Shown piece after piece: positions 1 to 13,666 of a stretch of DNA of 64,000 bases. This DNA comes from Monosiga brevicollis MX1 (taxonomy: Eukaryota; Opisthokonta; Choanoflagellata; Craspedida; Salpingoecidae), in contig NW_001865054.1 in the NCBI RefSeq assembly GCF_000002865.3, positions 118,356 through 182,355 on the forward strand, given 5' to 3'. A program made the position numbers and the translations under genes. Positions within the stretch are counted from its first letter, which is position 1; each line of letters opens with the position of its first letter. Below the pieces are notes generated by a model, which was not told the DNA's origin, did no database searches, and worked only from the letters and a program-made list of their open reading frames with translations.

Positions 1-2190
1 GCTGATATGGCAGCTCTCAACGTGAGTTTGACTGACCTGTGCTTCTCAGTCCAAAGCTGATTGCTTACAACTTTGTGATTGTTGTATAACCTTGCAGGTT
101 CGTCCACCCACCGTGCTGACGCGTGTGACCGAGTACGTCGAAGAGATTGTCACATTTATCGAGCAAATCATTAGCAACGGCTATGCCTATGCCTCCAATG
201 GCTCGGTCTACTTTGATTCTCCGCGCTACGCCGCCAGCGATGCCCATGACTACCCCAAATTGGTGCCCGAGGCCTCCCAAGACGTGGCCAGCCTGGCTGA
301 TGCCGAGGGTTCTCTGAGTAGCAGCGACAACGAGAAGCGCAGCCCCTATGACTTTGCTCTGTGGAAGGCCAGCAAGCCTGGCGAGCCAGCCTGGGATTCA
401 CCGTGGGGCAAGGTTGGTTGGCTGTCTGGTCTTTGCTCCTTTCAAAAGACACCCGAGGCACTCCCCTTGAAAAATGCGCAACAGGGCCAAAATGGTTCAG
501 CGAAAGGAGTGGCGCGGGTATCATGAGACCTGCATGCATCATCGATGTGTGATTTTCTCAATCATCGCTCACTTGCAATGCCATGGCAGGGTCGGCCGGG
601 TTGGCACATTGAATGCAGTGCCATGTGCCACGCGGCATTTGGTGACAAGATTGACATTCATTCCGGTGGCATCGACCTCTGCTTCCCGCATCACGACAAC
701 GAGATTGCCCAGTCTGAGGTGGGCTGTTTTCCTTGCTCCTTGAGCTAGACTTTGGCCATGATCCGCGAGTGCTGGCTTCTTGTGCTCTGGTTTTTACGAA
801 CGTTGTGTCGTCTCAGGCGTTTTACGACCAAGGCCAATGGTGCAATTATTTTTGCCACAGTGGCCACTTGACCATCGAGGGCTTGAAAATGTCCAAGTCA
901 CTCAAAAACTTTATCACCATCAAGGTGCGACACTTGTGCTCATCATCAAGAGCTCTTCAGAACCTCACTTTGTCAGAGGGGATACGCTTTTGTGACAACC
1001 GAAACTGATTGCCTTTTGCGCTTGTTTATGGGGTGTATAGGACGCCTTGAAAAAGCACAACGCGACTCAAATTCGCCTCACGTTTTTGACTCATGGTTGG
1101 AACTCTACCCTCGATTACAGTGAGGCTGGCATGGTCGAGGCCACCGTGCTCGAAAAGCAGTTCAAGGTGGGTCGTCTGCCCAGTTGCAACAAGTAATCGG
1201 GGGTTTCTCCTAGACACTCGTCTTGGCTGACTGGTCATTGGATTGATGATGTTTCAGGAATTCTTCTACACGGTCAATGCCTTGGTGCGCCGCGATGAGG
1301 GCCAGCCTTTCCGTGACATGACGGAGAATGACAAGGGCCTGTTGCAAACGTGAGCCGTTCATCCTTACTTGCTCAACTGCGTTCACGATGGCAAATTGAA
1401 TTGTCTGATCTGCTATTGTCCCTGGCGCGCAGGTTTGGCGTTCATCGTCAGCGGTTGCATGAAGCCCTCTGTGATAACTTTGATACGGTCCGTGCCATTG
1501 CAGTGTGTCTGCAGAGCTAGTTTGCAACATCCAGTTCTCTCAACCTCATTTCGGGATTTAATGTTGCCTGTTTATCTCCTTCCCGCCCTTCGGCGCAATA
1601 GGCGACCGCCATTGCTGCTATGCGCTCACTTATGACCGAGGCCAACAAGTATGTCAGCACTGAAGAGGCGGAGAAGCGCCAACCACATACCCAGCTCTTG
1701 CGCCAGGTACAAACGTCAGCGACCTAGTGCCCTTGGTCCTTTCCTTTTGGCGGGATGATGGGGTGTGCACCTCTTCATTGCTTGAACTTGTTACTGGTTG
1801 ATGACAGCTCATCGCAGCGCATCTTGAATGTTCCATTGTTGACTGTACACTCGCCAGGTTGGCCTCTATTTGACGAAGATTCTGAAGGTCTTCGGCGTCA
1901 TCGGGGCCAACGGTGCGGAGGAAATTGGTTTTCCAACGCAAACAGCCCTCGATGACTCGCAAGCCCAGGCGCAAAAGGCTCAGTTGAAGGAGGTGCGTTT
2001 CATTTGTTTCCGCTCAGCCTGTTGCCATGCTTGAGAAACGTGAGTAGCTCACACCCCACCACCTTTCGTACAGATTGTGGACAATTTTGGTGAACAAGTC
2101 AAGGCCATGGCCGCCCAGAGTGAGAACGAGGAGCTTCAGAAGAAGTATGCCGAGATTCTCGAGCAAGCCAACGCTATTGCCTGGGGTTGA
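1..2190 (+). CDS. CARS1: cysteinyl-tRNA synthetase, 3' part (5' end outside window)
   Basis: Charges tRNA-Cys with cysteine in the cytosol. The window opens inside an exon (1-21) followed by a GTGAGT donor. About nine further exons can be joined in frame at GT-AG borders, for example the acceptor before 100 and the exons near 591-718, 817-924, 1042-1166 and 1257-1350. Seen motifs are WHIECSAM with a zinc-ligand cysteine, [15 protein letters not shown] with the family His/Glu zinc ligands, and the ATP-binding KMSKS in [11 protein letters not shown] at about 885-915. A charged helical C-terminal part ends in AIAWG and a TGA at 2188. The N-terminal HIGH motif should lie upstream of the window. 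The motifs leave little doubt about the family; the eukaryotic cytosolic type is inferred from the introns and the long C-terminus. Confidence 0.95.
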
Positions 2191-2373
2191 GATAAGCTTT
2201 TTGCAGTTCCGCGGAAAGCTCTGCTGGGGCTAGTTCAAGTTTGATATCAATTCACACAATGTACGGCGATCGCTCATAATTGAGCTGAAAAATGAGAAGC
2301 CTTTGAAGGCATGCAAGAGCTACAACGTGCAGTTACTTGTGGGCGACAAACATCAATCACATGGCTTAAGAAA

Positions 2374-3432
2374 TCAAACCGTATTCTGTTGTTGCAGCAA
2401 CTCCTTCACCATGTTCCCCAAGCGGTCATGGAGAGGTTGTGAGAACTCCTTCCGCTCCTCAAACATGGCTTTGCCATCTTTCCAGACCATGCTTTCGATT
2501 GGGCAGACGGCATCGGAGAAGGAGGAGCTGCCGCCTTGGTTCAAGGCCGTTATGATGGGCAGCTCAACACCGTGAACCTTAAAAGGGATGTCGATACCAT
2601 TGGTGTCAAAGTTTTTAGTCGTCGTAAAAAGGTGCAATGAAGTGTCTTTGCACAGCTCACTGATGATGTGGGCAGCGTAATACACTGTACCATAACTCTG
2701 CAGCTGGTCGACCAAAACGACGTGGTCAAACCCACTCAAAAAGGCTTCCATCGACTCGCTGCTTTCCACTTGCTTCTCAAGTTCGCATCTCCACTTTTCG
2801 ATCACTGGAGACATCACACGCTCATCAAAATTCTTTTTGTACTCGTTCCGTCGAGCTTCCTGGGCCTGTGAGTAAAAGTCGACCTTGTTGGAACTGAACT
2901 TGCTTTGACCAGAGAAAGGCAGGTAAATGGTCTGGAGAGTGCCTGAGCAGAGTTGGCATGTTTTGGAAAGCCAATAAGGGCTAGATCCCGTCGAAATGAG
3001 CAACACAGAGCCGTTTGGCAGGCTTTCAAGCAAGCTGTTGGCTCCAGATTGGAAGTGTTTCGCAGCACCTTCGAGCTTCAATCTATTGGCTTCACAGTCG
3101 CGTTTCCATGTCTGAACCAAATCGGGCAGTTGTTTCAAGTGCTTCAATAAATCTTCGCGATCATACTGATTCAATTTGCTCAAATCAGCTTGTGGCACGA
3201 GCCTCATAGCAGTTGCCAGCTTCTCAAGCAGTGCTGGCCAGGCAGTGGGCGTTGACGTCTCGTCCCGCCAGCCCTCAAGCTGGAGTTGCCGAAAACCATA
3301 GCGCACGCCCTGCACTGCTTGACAGGCCGTGCTGAAATGGACGAGTTCAAGCAAGTCTCTCGGCAGTTGCTCGAGTAAATCGGTCACCTGCGTTGCGATC
3401 TGATTGACATTGCTTTGGTCGTTGTCCGCCAT
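2374..3432 (-). CDS. single-exon orphan protein, 352 aa, weak phosphoribosyltransferase-like pattern
   Basis: I do not recognise this protein. It is an intronless 352-residue frame. The first ATG is at 3432; the frame runs about 40 codons further upstream without an ATG. Residues 1-140 are helical and charged. Around residues 141-151 there is a strand and loop GSVLLISTGSS, and around 236-249 DHVVLVDQLQSYGT followed by a small-residue helix. The second segment resembles the hydrophobic strand plus PRPP loop (VVLVDD..TGGT) of type I phosphoribosyltransferases, but the second acidic residue is absent, so a catalytic role is doubtful. It converges with the cysteinyl-tRNA synthetase gene, only 183 bp away. 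Most other genes here have several introns, so a retrocopy or a lineage-specific gene is possible. No signal peptide or membrane segment is seen. Confidence 0.75.
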   Translation of the reverse strand: MADNDQSNVNQIATQVTDLLEQLPRDLLELVHFSTACQAVQGVRYGFRQLQLEGWRDETSTPTAWPALLEKLATAMRLVPQADLSKLNQYDREDLLKHLKQLPDLVQTWKRDCEANRLKLEGAAKHFQSGANSLLESLPNGSVLLISTGSSPYWLSKTCQLCSGTLQTIYLPFSGQSKFSSNKVDFYSQAQEARRNEYKKNFDERVMSPVIEKWRCELEKQVESSESMEAFLSGFDHVVLVDQLQSYGTVYYAAHIISELCKDTSLHLFTTTKNFDTNGIDIPFKVHGVELPIITALNQGGSSSFSDAVCPIESMVWKDGKAMFEERKEFSQPLHDRLGNMVKELLQQQNTV

Positions 3433-3721
3433 TTTGACGAAGTGATGAAAAATGCGCTTGCTTGAGTGAATGTTTGGAGGAATAGAGTTCGAGATTTCAC
3501 GCAGCACCAAACTAGGTTTTGGTGAAGTTTGAGATTGTTTTGTATCGCTCACAGAGTTCGTGTGTTCTTGACCGTTTTCTTCTTTTCGATGCTCAAAACC
3601 CAGCTCTTCAAAGTCGTAGGGTGTTTTTGGCTTGTTTGCGCGAGAGACCGCTGTTAATAGGAATTATGACTGCACATGATGATATCACGTCAACATGTTC
3701 CTCTATTCCTGTCACTCGGAC

Positions 3722-6640
3722 TTAAACCAAATCTACGCGCGAGCGGGGGCTGGCACTAGGCGTTTCTCGCAAGACTGGTGTGCGAGCATTTCTGACGTGG
3801 CGGGCCACTTCCTCTACACCGTGATCGTTGCTCATGGCACTATCGCGTCTGCCACGCTGCGAGACGTGGTCGCCTGGATGCTCGTCCGCCGATTCGGTCA
3901 CGACAGCACTGTCTGTCATGCGCGCTCCGTCCGGGGCTGAATTGAGCATGGACGAGTTCTCCCGGGCGCCAGGCGGGATGTTGAGCTGCTCGCGACTGGC
4001 TCCTAGCTCCCGTTCGCCTGGCATGGCCAAAAGGCTCAGGTTTGAGGAGGCGGGTCGCAAACGAAAGTCATCATCAACCCGACTTCTGGCGTCCTCGTGC
4101 GCTGCTCCAGTCAACGAATGACCGTCGTGCGCACGGCTGGGTGTCGTGCCCCCTTCAGCGGAGGTTGCGACAGGCTTTGGTGGACTGGGCGATGCGCCAG
4201 ACCGGCTGTTGTCGATGGGAGGGTCGTGGGAGGCGGGTGGGGCGGTGGCGCTCGCTACGGGTGGGGGTGCCACGGCTTGTGCAGCGGCTGGTGGCGCCAA
4301 GGTCCGGGTCTGATGGATTCGGCAAAACAAAAGCAGGGTGAGTGGGACACAAGGCACGCACGACCTGTACTGCGGGAGCAGCAAGACATACCGTCACAGT
4401 CTGGGCTGCTTTGCTCTTAAATTCTTGGAAGTAGGCGTGTACTTGATATTCACAGCTGGAAGCCGGTTCACGCCAGCGCACGAGGGTCGGCTTTCGCGGG
4501 CCCAGCAACGCCACTAAAAAAGCAGCAAGCGAAGAAGCGTCAAACATGGATCAAATCAATGGCAAGAGAGTTATCGATGTCTTCGTTTGAAAGTGCTGCG
4601 GCGTTCCAATTCCAGTTGGCCCCAATCGCCTTGCGGCCAAGTACAACTGCGCGTACATACTTAGATTTCGCTGCAGCCAGCTGCCCCGCGCATAGGGACT
4701 GGTGTCATTCAGATCAAATTTGAATGTCTCATTGGTAGACATGCCAATGCTGATGAGAAACTCTGGATACAACGGGCATGTATCAGGTTAGATTGCCAGC
4801 AAGGTCAAAGTCCCAGCCGACACGGGCTCAGGCACAAGGTGGGGCAAGCGTGGTGGGGGCCGTGCGTACCATGAAAGCCAACCATGCCACCCAGCGAGAG
4901 CATGAGCAGGAACATCAGAACAATAATGATGGCCAAATAGGGCTGAGCACGAAGTGCGCTTCCAAACGTATCTGCGATTCAATATCCAAAAAGTCATCAA
5001 GTGCGGCTATCACTGCGGCGACGGCGAGCTTTTCGATCCCGAGAATCTATCCGGGGCCGAGCTTGCCACGTTGAAGCGGTTGCCTTGGTCTGCCCGGAAA
5101 CACGGCTTACCTTTCTCATCAATCAGGGCCACAAGGTGACAGATGGAGCAGACAAAAATATAGACAATGCTGGCAAATGCCGAGAGAAGAAAAGAAAAGA
5201 AGAAGCGATAGTTGCGCTCTCTAGTAAAGGCCGTGCGGCATGTGGCGGGACAGATTGAGACAGCGGAAAGCTCTCGACGAAGCCGTTCCCGCAGGCCAAA
5301 AACACATACCCAATTGTTTGGCTGGTCCATGGGCAGTAGTGATCAAAAACCACTGTGCGCATCAAGGGCAGCATTGAGACATCAAGGGCACGTTGAAGCA
5401 GCCAGGCGAGCAGAGGGGCGGTATGACATACAAACGCAGTTGTTGGTTTGACTGCAATGATTGGATCGAGGCTGCTTGACAGTATGGCAGGTAAAGCAGT
5501 GGTTGAGCTCCACTTGCTGCAGCAAAGCGTGGAAAGCAGAGGCAGAACCGATCAGGACAGGCTCGGGCAGTAACAGACACATCAAGCTGGTGTAGTGGGC
5601 GTTGCGCCGAGTTGGCCTCGATGTTCGCCACATTCGCGAGCAGGCGCACAAGTCCAAGAGGCCGTCAAAACTTGGCCAAAGATGGATGGAATCTGAAAAT
5701 TCTCACCTGTCCCTGAACTGTGATGGATTGGGTGCGGGGTGCACTCATATTGCCGCGGTGACGCGCTTCGTCAAAATGGAAAGTCGCCAAATGACCACGA
5801 TTCCGACATTTGAGAGCACGTTCAAGCTGCATGATAATTCAGAGAGCAGAGCAAGCAAGCATTGAGTCATTGGAGCACACATACCAGCATGCAGCGCTTC
5901 ATCTTCATCGCGAGTGGCGCGGGGAATGATCCCTGGCGGCAGGAAGGTGACAGAGGTGAGTTGGATTTTAAAGTCGGCAGCTGCTGCTGTGAGTGCCATG
6001 CCAAGTCAAGAAGATGGCGGCGCATATAAAAAACAAAGAAGGAAACGGACAAGAAGAAATTCCCGAAAAAAGGCCAAGCACAGCATGGCTGCTTACCTGG
6101 ATCCGTCAGGTAAACCCACAGCAGATTGGAAACAGTGAGATACTGTAGGTAAATGAGAACGAGAATAACGGCAGGCGAAACCTCATTCCAAAAGTATGGT
6201 CCACTATCGGTGACGCCGAGGGACAAAACGAGCGAACGAGGCAAGTCGTGAGGGCGTGCGATGGGGCTTGCTAGTGCTGTGCTGGCGATAAACCCTGGCA
6301 AGATGCAGTGATCAGCACTCGGGCATTTAGGTTGAGCAGACAACGCTACCTGAAGCCATAGAAGAGGGCGGGTGGTCCTAAAATCAAGAAGAAAACAAAG
6401 GCAATGACACCGTGGTTAACGCCGGAAATGCAGCGTCCATCACACCAAATTTTGCTTTTGCCAGTGTACAGCTGTGTGTCACAGGGGGTGTGGCGAAGGT
6501 CCGTGAGCGCATTCAGGGGAAAAAAGAAAGCCATCGAGTGCGTGCAGGCGTACCTCCCACACTTTTTTGGCACCAGCTTGCGTGTGTGCAGAGTCCTGCT
6601 CAAGTGACACGGCAGTCTGAGGCAGCTGGCTCGGCGCCAT
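3722..6640 (-). CDS. palmitoyltransferase, Erf2/ZDHHC9-14-18 type, DHYC variant
   Basis: Multi-pass membrane enzyme that transfers palmitate to protein cysteines, probably at Golgi or ER. Exon 1 starts at 6640 (MAPSQLPQ) and reads KVWE before a GTACGC donor. The next exon begins LYTGKSKIWCDGRC, the typical Erf2/ZDHHC9 start of the first membrane segment. A second hydrophobic segment precedes LWVYLTDPGK (the DPG motif). The cysteine-rich domain reads CFTCHTVKQPRSNHCS.TNNCV (about 5430-5510) and then VFDHYCPW (about 5325-5345), so the catalytic motif is DHYC and the usual GNCVG that follows is replaced by SQTIG. PYARGSWLQRN (about 4680-4710) matches the post-membrane NPY.G motif of this subfamily. 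The last exon (3722-4340) is a Pro/Ser-rich tail ending in TAA. It is divergent from the next gene. Confidence 0.85.
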
Positions 6641-7222
6641 CATAGCTTGGGAATGAGGTCCGATATTGATTGAAAATGCTCCGCCCTTCCCAGCAACTCA
6701 GCTAGGGTGAGGGCCAGATGCAGATGGCGTCACGCCTCCTCAACCAGGACGGAAAAAGAGCCCTCAGTTGGGCTTTGGGGCTTTTTGCTCAAGAATTCCG
6801 GTCAGGCCTCTGGCTGTCAAGATGGGGCCAGTTTCGTTTCAGCTTTCTTGAGATCTTATGGCTCTGGCTTGGCTCTGGCTTGTGCACATCCGGTGGCACG
6901 ACTGTTGGCCTGTGTGTAAAATCACGCACGCTGCTCAACTGCAGGATCACGAGAATGCCACCGAGTCCAGGGAAACGACAAAGCCACGCACGACTCTTCC
7001 AACTTCAACAGCCAAGCCGATGCCTATCGCTGTCGCCTCGAGTCCAGCCCGATCAAGTCGAACAACGTCCCGCTGCCACCACCACCAGCCTCAACCACAA
7101 CCAGCAGCAACAGCAGCAGCAGCAGCAGCACATGCGTCTCGAAGAAAGAGAGAGAGAGAGGGAGAGAATAAAAAAGTATGACAACGATGTAAGAAAAGCG
7201 TGACATTTGCGCTCGAACCGAG
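6641..7222. promoter_or_regulatory. divergent intergenic region, candidate shared promoter
   Basis: A 582-bp gap separates two outward-facing genes, so it must hold both promoters and 5' leaders. It contains a CAG/CAA run at 7102-7130 and a GA-rich tract at 7145-7165 just upstream of the + strand start. No TATA box is convincing. Open frames here have no recognisable content and were not called. Confidence 0.4.
7102..7130. repeat. CAG/CAA trinucleotide run
   Basis: About nine CAG or CAA units in the probable 5' leader of the gene starting at 7223. I see no coding evidence. Confidence 0.9.
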
Positions 7223-8113
7223 ATGGGGGCGTTGTATCTGGTGACCGTGGTTCAGGTGGACAAGGTGCAGGGGGTGGCGCGTATGCGGGTGGTTCAGATT
7301 CATCCAGATGCCGGGCGGGCGCCGCTGGGCCGAATCTTTGCCTTTTGTCTTTTGATGGATCCGATCATCGGGTGGGAGTACTCGGACAAGCTGCAAAACT
7401 TTCCATTGGCGGGCGAGTGCGGTGTAGATGACTATCTCAATGATGATTGGCTGGAGGCCAACGTGGCGGGGTTTGTCGATCGCGTCGAGGTGTTGAGGGC
7501 TGACGAGGAGGCGTCTGATGCTGAATGGGAGCAAGGACGGCGTCCCGAAGTCCATCTGGACATTTACACCACCCACCCGGCTTGGGTGGCTCACCTCGAG
7601 CCCGACATGAAGTTTGACACGGCGGCATACCAGCATGGCGATGCGCAAGCATGGGTGCAGCCGACCCGACGCCCGGGTGATCGGCGCAAGGAGCTGCAAG
7701 GACCCTTGTCGGGCGTCTACACCATGGCGGCAGACGATGAAAAACTGGCTGACCGCCTGCCTGCTCAGCCGTTGCCCGAGTACCTGATTCCAGAGTATGG
7801 CGCCAAGCACTACGTTGTGCCCGAGCCCATCGATGTGACCTCGCCCAACTTGTACGCGACCCTGAAAGGTCTCATTGGTCAGGCGGTCTATGCGCACGAC
7901 CCCGAGGCCTTTTTTGGCGCGGAGCCCCAAGTTGGCTGCTTGCTAGACGTACAGCGACAAGGCAATGCCGATGAGGCTGATATCATCCTCACACTCTTTG
8001 CGGCACCCAAAGGCGCATGCTCGTATGGAACCCGAGGCATGACTGTAAAACCTAGCTGCATCATCGGACGGGCCCGACATGTGCTCAGCGTTCCCACCGA
8101 GCCAATGAGTTAG
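7223..8113 (+). CDS. single-exon orphan protein, 296 aa, acidic
   Basis: Uninterrupted 296-codon frame from ATG at 7223 to TAG at 8111. I do not recognise a family. The N-terminus has alternating hydrophobic strands (MGALYLVTVVQV, ARMRVVQIHP, GRIFAFCLLMDPIIGW). The middle is rich in Asp and Glu, and near residue 180 there is a proline-containing stretch (LPEYLIPEYGAKHYVVPEP). No transmembrane segment, cysteine pattern or repeat is visible. Codon usage looks like the neighbours, with GC-rich third positions, and the frame is long for this composition, so it is probably real. It shares a divergent promoter region with the palmitoyltransferase gene. The function cannot be assigned from sequence. 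Confidence 0.75.
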   Translation: MGALYLVTVVQVDKVQGVARMRVVQIHPDAGRAPLGRIFAFCLLMDPIIGWEYSDKLQNFPLAGECGVDDYLNDDWLEANVAGFVDRVEVLRADEEASDAEWEQGRRPEVHLDIYTTHPAWVAHLEPDMKFDTAAYQHGDAQAWVQPTRRPGDRRKELQGPLSGVYTMAADDEKLADRLPAQPLPEYLIPEYGAKHYVVPEPIDVTSPNLYATLKGLIGQAVYAHDPEAFFGAEPQVGCLLDVQRQGNADEADIILTLFAAPKGACSYGTRGMTVKPSCIIGRARHVLSVPTEPMS

Positions 8114-8375
8114 TCAAAGGAGGCCTGGCAATGTGCCTGCCAACCCCGCCCCCACCGATCCCCAATCGTAGTAATCAATAGGTCATTGTGTTGGCCACTG
8201 CTTCTGGCGAGTATGTGTGCTTCTTGGTTGTGAGTTGACAGTTGATAACGAAGCACGATCAGTTAAGTCAGCACTTTCGAGAACAGCACGTTCAGAAGCA
8301 CCCCACCCCACAAGCATACTGGCCGCCCAAAACACCTGACCGCCGACGGGTCAATTCGAACCAGGCCGCCAGAAC

Positions 8376-8422
<47 letters not shown>

Positions 8423-8535
8423 CTCTGAATGTCAGAAAAAGTTGGTCATTCGTGAATTTGCTAGCGGCGCTTTCTCGCGTCGTCGACGTCAGCTGTACTT
8501 GTGTGCCACCAGCAGGTACGAGGGGACAACTTGAC
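8114..8535. other. intergenic gap with CA microsatellite
   Basis: A 422-bp gap between two co-directional + strand genes. It holds the 3' end of the orphan gene, a CA repeat at 8377-8421, and the presumed promoter and leader of the DCAF8-like gene. The frame upstream of the ATG at 8536 is open but reads through the CA repeat and looks non-coding. Confidence 0.6.
8377..8421. repeat. (AC)n microsatellite
   Basis: About 22 uninterrupted AC units, roughly 115 bp upstream of the DCAF8-like start codon. Confidence 0.98.
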
Positions 8536-11820
<3,285 letters not shown>

Positions 11821-12394
11821 TGGAATATTACCCCCTTCCCGCGAAATACGGCCTGCTTGTGTGACCATACCAAGACTTTGCCTTGATGTTCTGGCATCTC
11901 GTTGATTCCATAGGCGTGAGGCCGGGTGCTTGCAGCAGTAACCACGGCCGTCAACTCACGCTTTCCCTTTTCGATCATGCAAGAAATCAAGGCGATTGAA
12001 TCGCTACTGTTCAGTTGTGTGTGTGTGCAGCCTTTCGTTTGACGATGATATCTTTGCATGGTGATCTTTTCTTTTCACTTCACACTTGTTGAGAAGCAAC
12101 CAACACCTTTTTACCTCTGACGAGTGAGTAGAACATTAAAGTGTGGTATGTGTGTGCGTGTGAAGCAGAGTTGCACAAGCAACCCCAACAGCCAACAGCC
12201 AACAGCCAACAGCAGAGGCAAAAAGCAATTGCCCCCCTTTCCATCCAAACCCATGCTTCTCAATAATATTCTGTCGTGTCCCATGGCTTACACGTGACAC
12301 GAAGCCTCTGACCCACAAAAGTTTGTCATGTATCATGTCATATCGAGCTGTACATTAACCCCTGTCAATTCCCTTCTTGCCCCTACATTTTTTT
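11821..12394. other. intergenic region with heptamer tandem repeat
   Basis: A 574-bp gap between two + strand genes. It holds four copies of the heptamer CCAACAG at 12184-12213 and short TG-rich patches at 12017-12028 and 12143-12162. No coding frame or clear promoter element is seen. Confidence 0.6.
12184..12213. repeat. four tandem CCAACAG heptamers
   Basis: Exact heptamer repeats in the gap upstream of the pseudokinase gene. Confidence 0.9.
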
Positions 12395-13333
12395 ATGGAA
12401 TTGCAGCACATCGTTTCTCAACACGCGGTCCCACCCAACCTGCGTGCCCCTCCCTCCTTGCGCGCCATCGCCATGCCCCTTGAGCCTGAAAAGCAAGTGC
12501 CAACCCTTTGTTCATTTTCACTTTTATGCGTTTTCTTTGCAACACCGACCCAAGTGGATTGGCGATCACAAGACCCCCGCGTTGCATCGCTGGCAACAAA
12601 AATTGCTGTACTTCCGGGCCGGGTTGTCATTTTCCCCCGGGGCTTTTGGTCAGCACTCGTGTGTTGGCATGCTGGGCCACGACACGGTGACGACGGTATG
12701 GACACAGGATGGCAGCGATCTCTCTTGGATTTTGTACACCCGTATGCCGAGCAGCGATATTTTTCCCGTGACGCGCGGCGCTGGATGCGACAGCTGGTGC
12801 GCTGCATGCAATTGCTTCACCGTGACGGACACGATCTTCAAGGGCGACTGACACCAACAAATCTGTTCATCGATGATGATCGTCAGCTGCATCTTAGTCC
12901 CCGAGCTGGGCTAGGGGCCAATCTCGTCTATGCGTCACCAGAAGCCCTCCATGCCGTGGCCAGTGATCAACATCTCAGTCGGGAAGTGGCCCAAGCTGCC
13001 GATGTTTGGACGGTGGGCATGGTGTGGTACTCTGTCCTCTTTACAGATCTCCCTTGGTGTTGCGCTGAGATGTCTGACCCCGATTTTGCCCGCTACATGC
13101 ATTCAAACCAGCTAGTTGCACCTCATGGTCTAATCCAGCAGCTCAATCCTCGACTCTCCCGCTTATTGCATGCTATGCTCAATCCGGATTGGCAAGCGCG
13201 TGCCCAGTTGAATGACGCTTGGGCTGTGCTTCGGCGCAAAGAAGAGCTGTGGGTCATCGATGAGGCGCTCGTGGGCAGTATTGAATGCTTAGCGCCTATT
13301 GAAGAGGGTAACAGCGAGTTCTCCACCCCTTGA
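12395..13333 (+). CDS. protein-kinase-like protein, predicted pseudokinase
   Basis: A 312-codon frame from ATG 12395 to TGA 13331 with a kinase C-lobe pattern. SLLDFVHPYAEQRYFSRDAR and a helix ending MQLLHRDGH occupy the alphaD-alphaE position. The catalytic loop reads HDLQGRLTPTNLFID where an active kinase has HRDLKPEN, so the catalytic Asp is missing. The DFG position reads LSPRAG. YASPEAL replaces APE, and AADVWTVGMVWYSVLFTDLPW matches the alphaF helix of CAMK/SNF1-like kinases. The N-lobe is poorly recognisable in this frame. The overlapping frame at 12444-12851 contains a hinge-like VTTVWTQDGSDLS, so an unmodelled short intron or a one-base assembly error near 12500-12720 is possible. 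The role is unknown; scaffold or allosteric function is inferred. Confidence 0.65.
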   Translation: MELQHIVSQHAVPPNLRAPPSLRAIAMPLEPEKQVPTLCSFSLLCVFFATPTQVDWRSQDPRVASLATKIAVLPGRVVIFPRGFWSALVCWHAGPRHGDDGMDTGWQRSLLDFVHPYAEQRYFSRDARRWMRQLVRCMQLLHRDGHDLQGRLTPTNLFIDDDRQLHLSPRAGLGANLVYASPEALHAVASDQHLSREVAQAADVWTVGMVWYSVLFTDLPWCCAEMSDPDFARYMHSNQLVAPHGLIQQLNPRLSRLLHAMLNPDWQARAQLNDAWAVLRRKEELWVIDEALVGSIECLAPIEEGNSEFSTP

Positions 13334-13666
13334 TTCACCCTTTAATGATTTTACAACCGATATTAATATTATTATACATGCACGAGCTTGGAAAGAATGT
13401 TTTGCATATCACTTTCGATATTGGCAGACGCGTCTGCAATTGACGTCCCAAAATTATTCGTGCATGCAGCAACCTCAAAACGTATCTTCTTCTCCGGCCT
13501 GCTTTTATTTTCCTTGTTTTCCTTGCCATAAAAACGGAGTGCGTCGAGTATCATGAAAGGATGCAGGCACCAAGAAAATCATGATGGGATGCAGGCACGA
13601 AGAAAATGGGAAAAACAAGGGCCATGTGGCCTAGTACTGAAACGATTGTGTTTGGCCACCAGTGAA
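13334..13666. other. convergent intergenic region with direct repeat
   Basis: A 333-bp gap between convergent genes, so it contains both 3' ends. It is AT-rich at 13350-13380. An imperfect direct repeat lies at 13559-13607 (GATGCAGGCAC[C/G]AAGAAAAT twice). No gene is seen. Confidence 0.6.
13559..13607. repeat. two direct copies of a 20-bp motif
   Basis: GATGCAGGCACCAAGAAAAT and GATGCAGGCACGAAGAAAAT lie about 10 bp apart in the convergent gap and differ at one base. Their role is unknown. Confidence 0.85.

Noticed and set aside
3433-3552. N-terminal extension of the orphan at 2374-3432
   Set aside because: The frame is open but contains no ATG upstream of 3432; only a GTG is available, which is unlikely in a eukaryote.
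6718-7203. Possible gene of 161 codons with a Gln run
   Set aside because: It lies in the divergent promoter gap, has no conserved content, and the Gln run is the CAG repeat.
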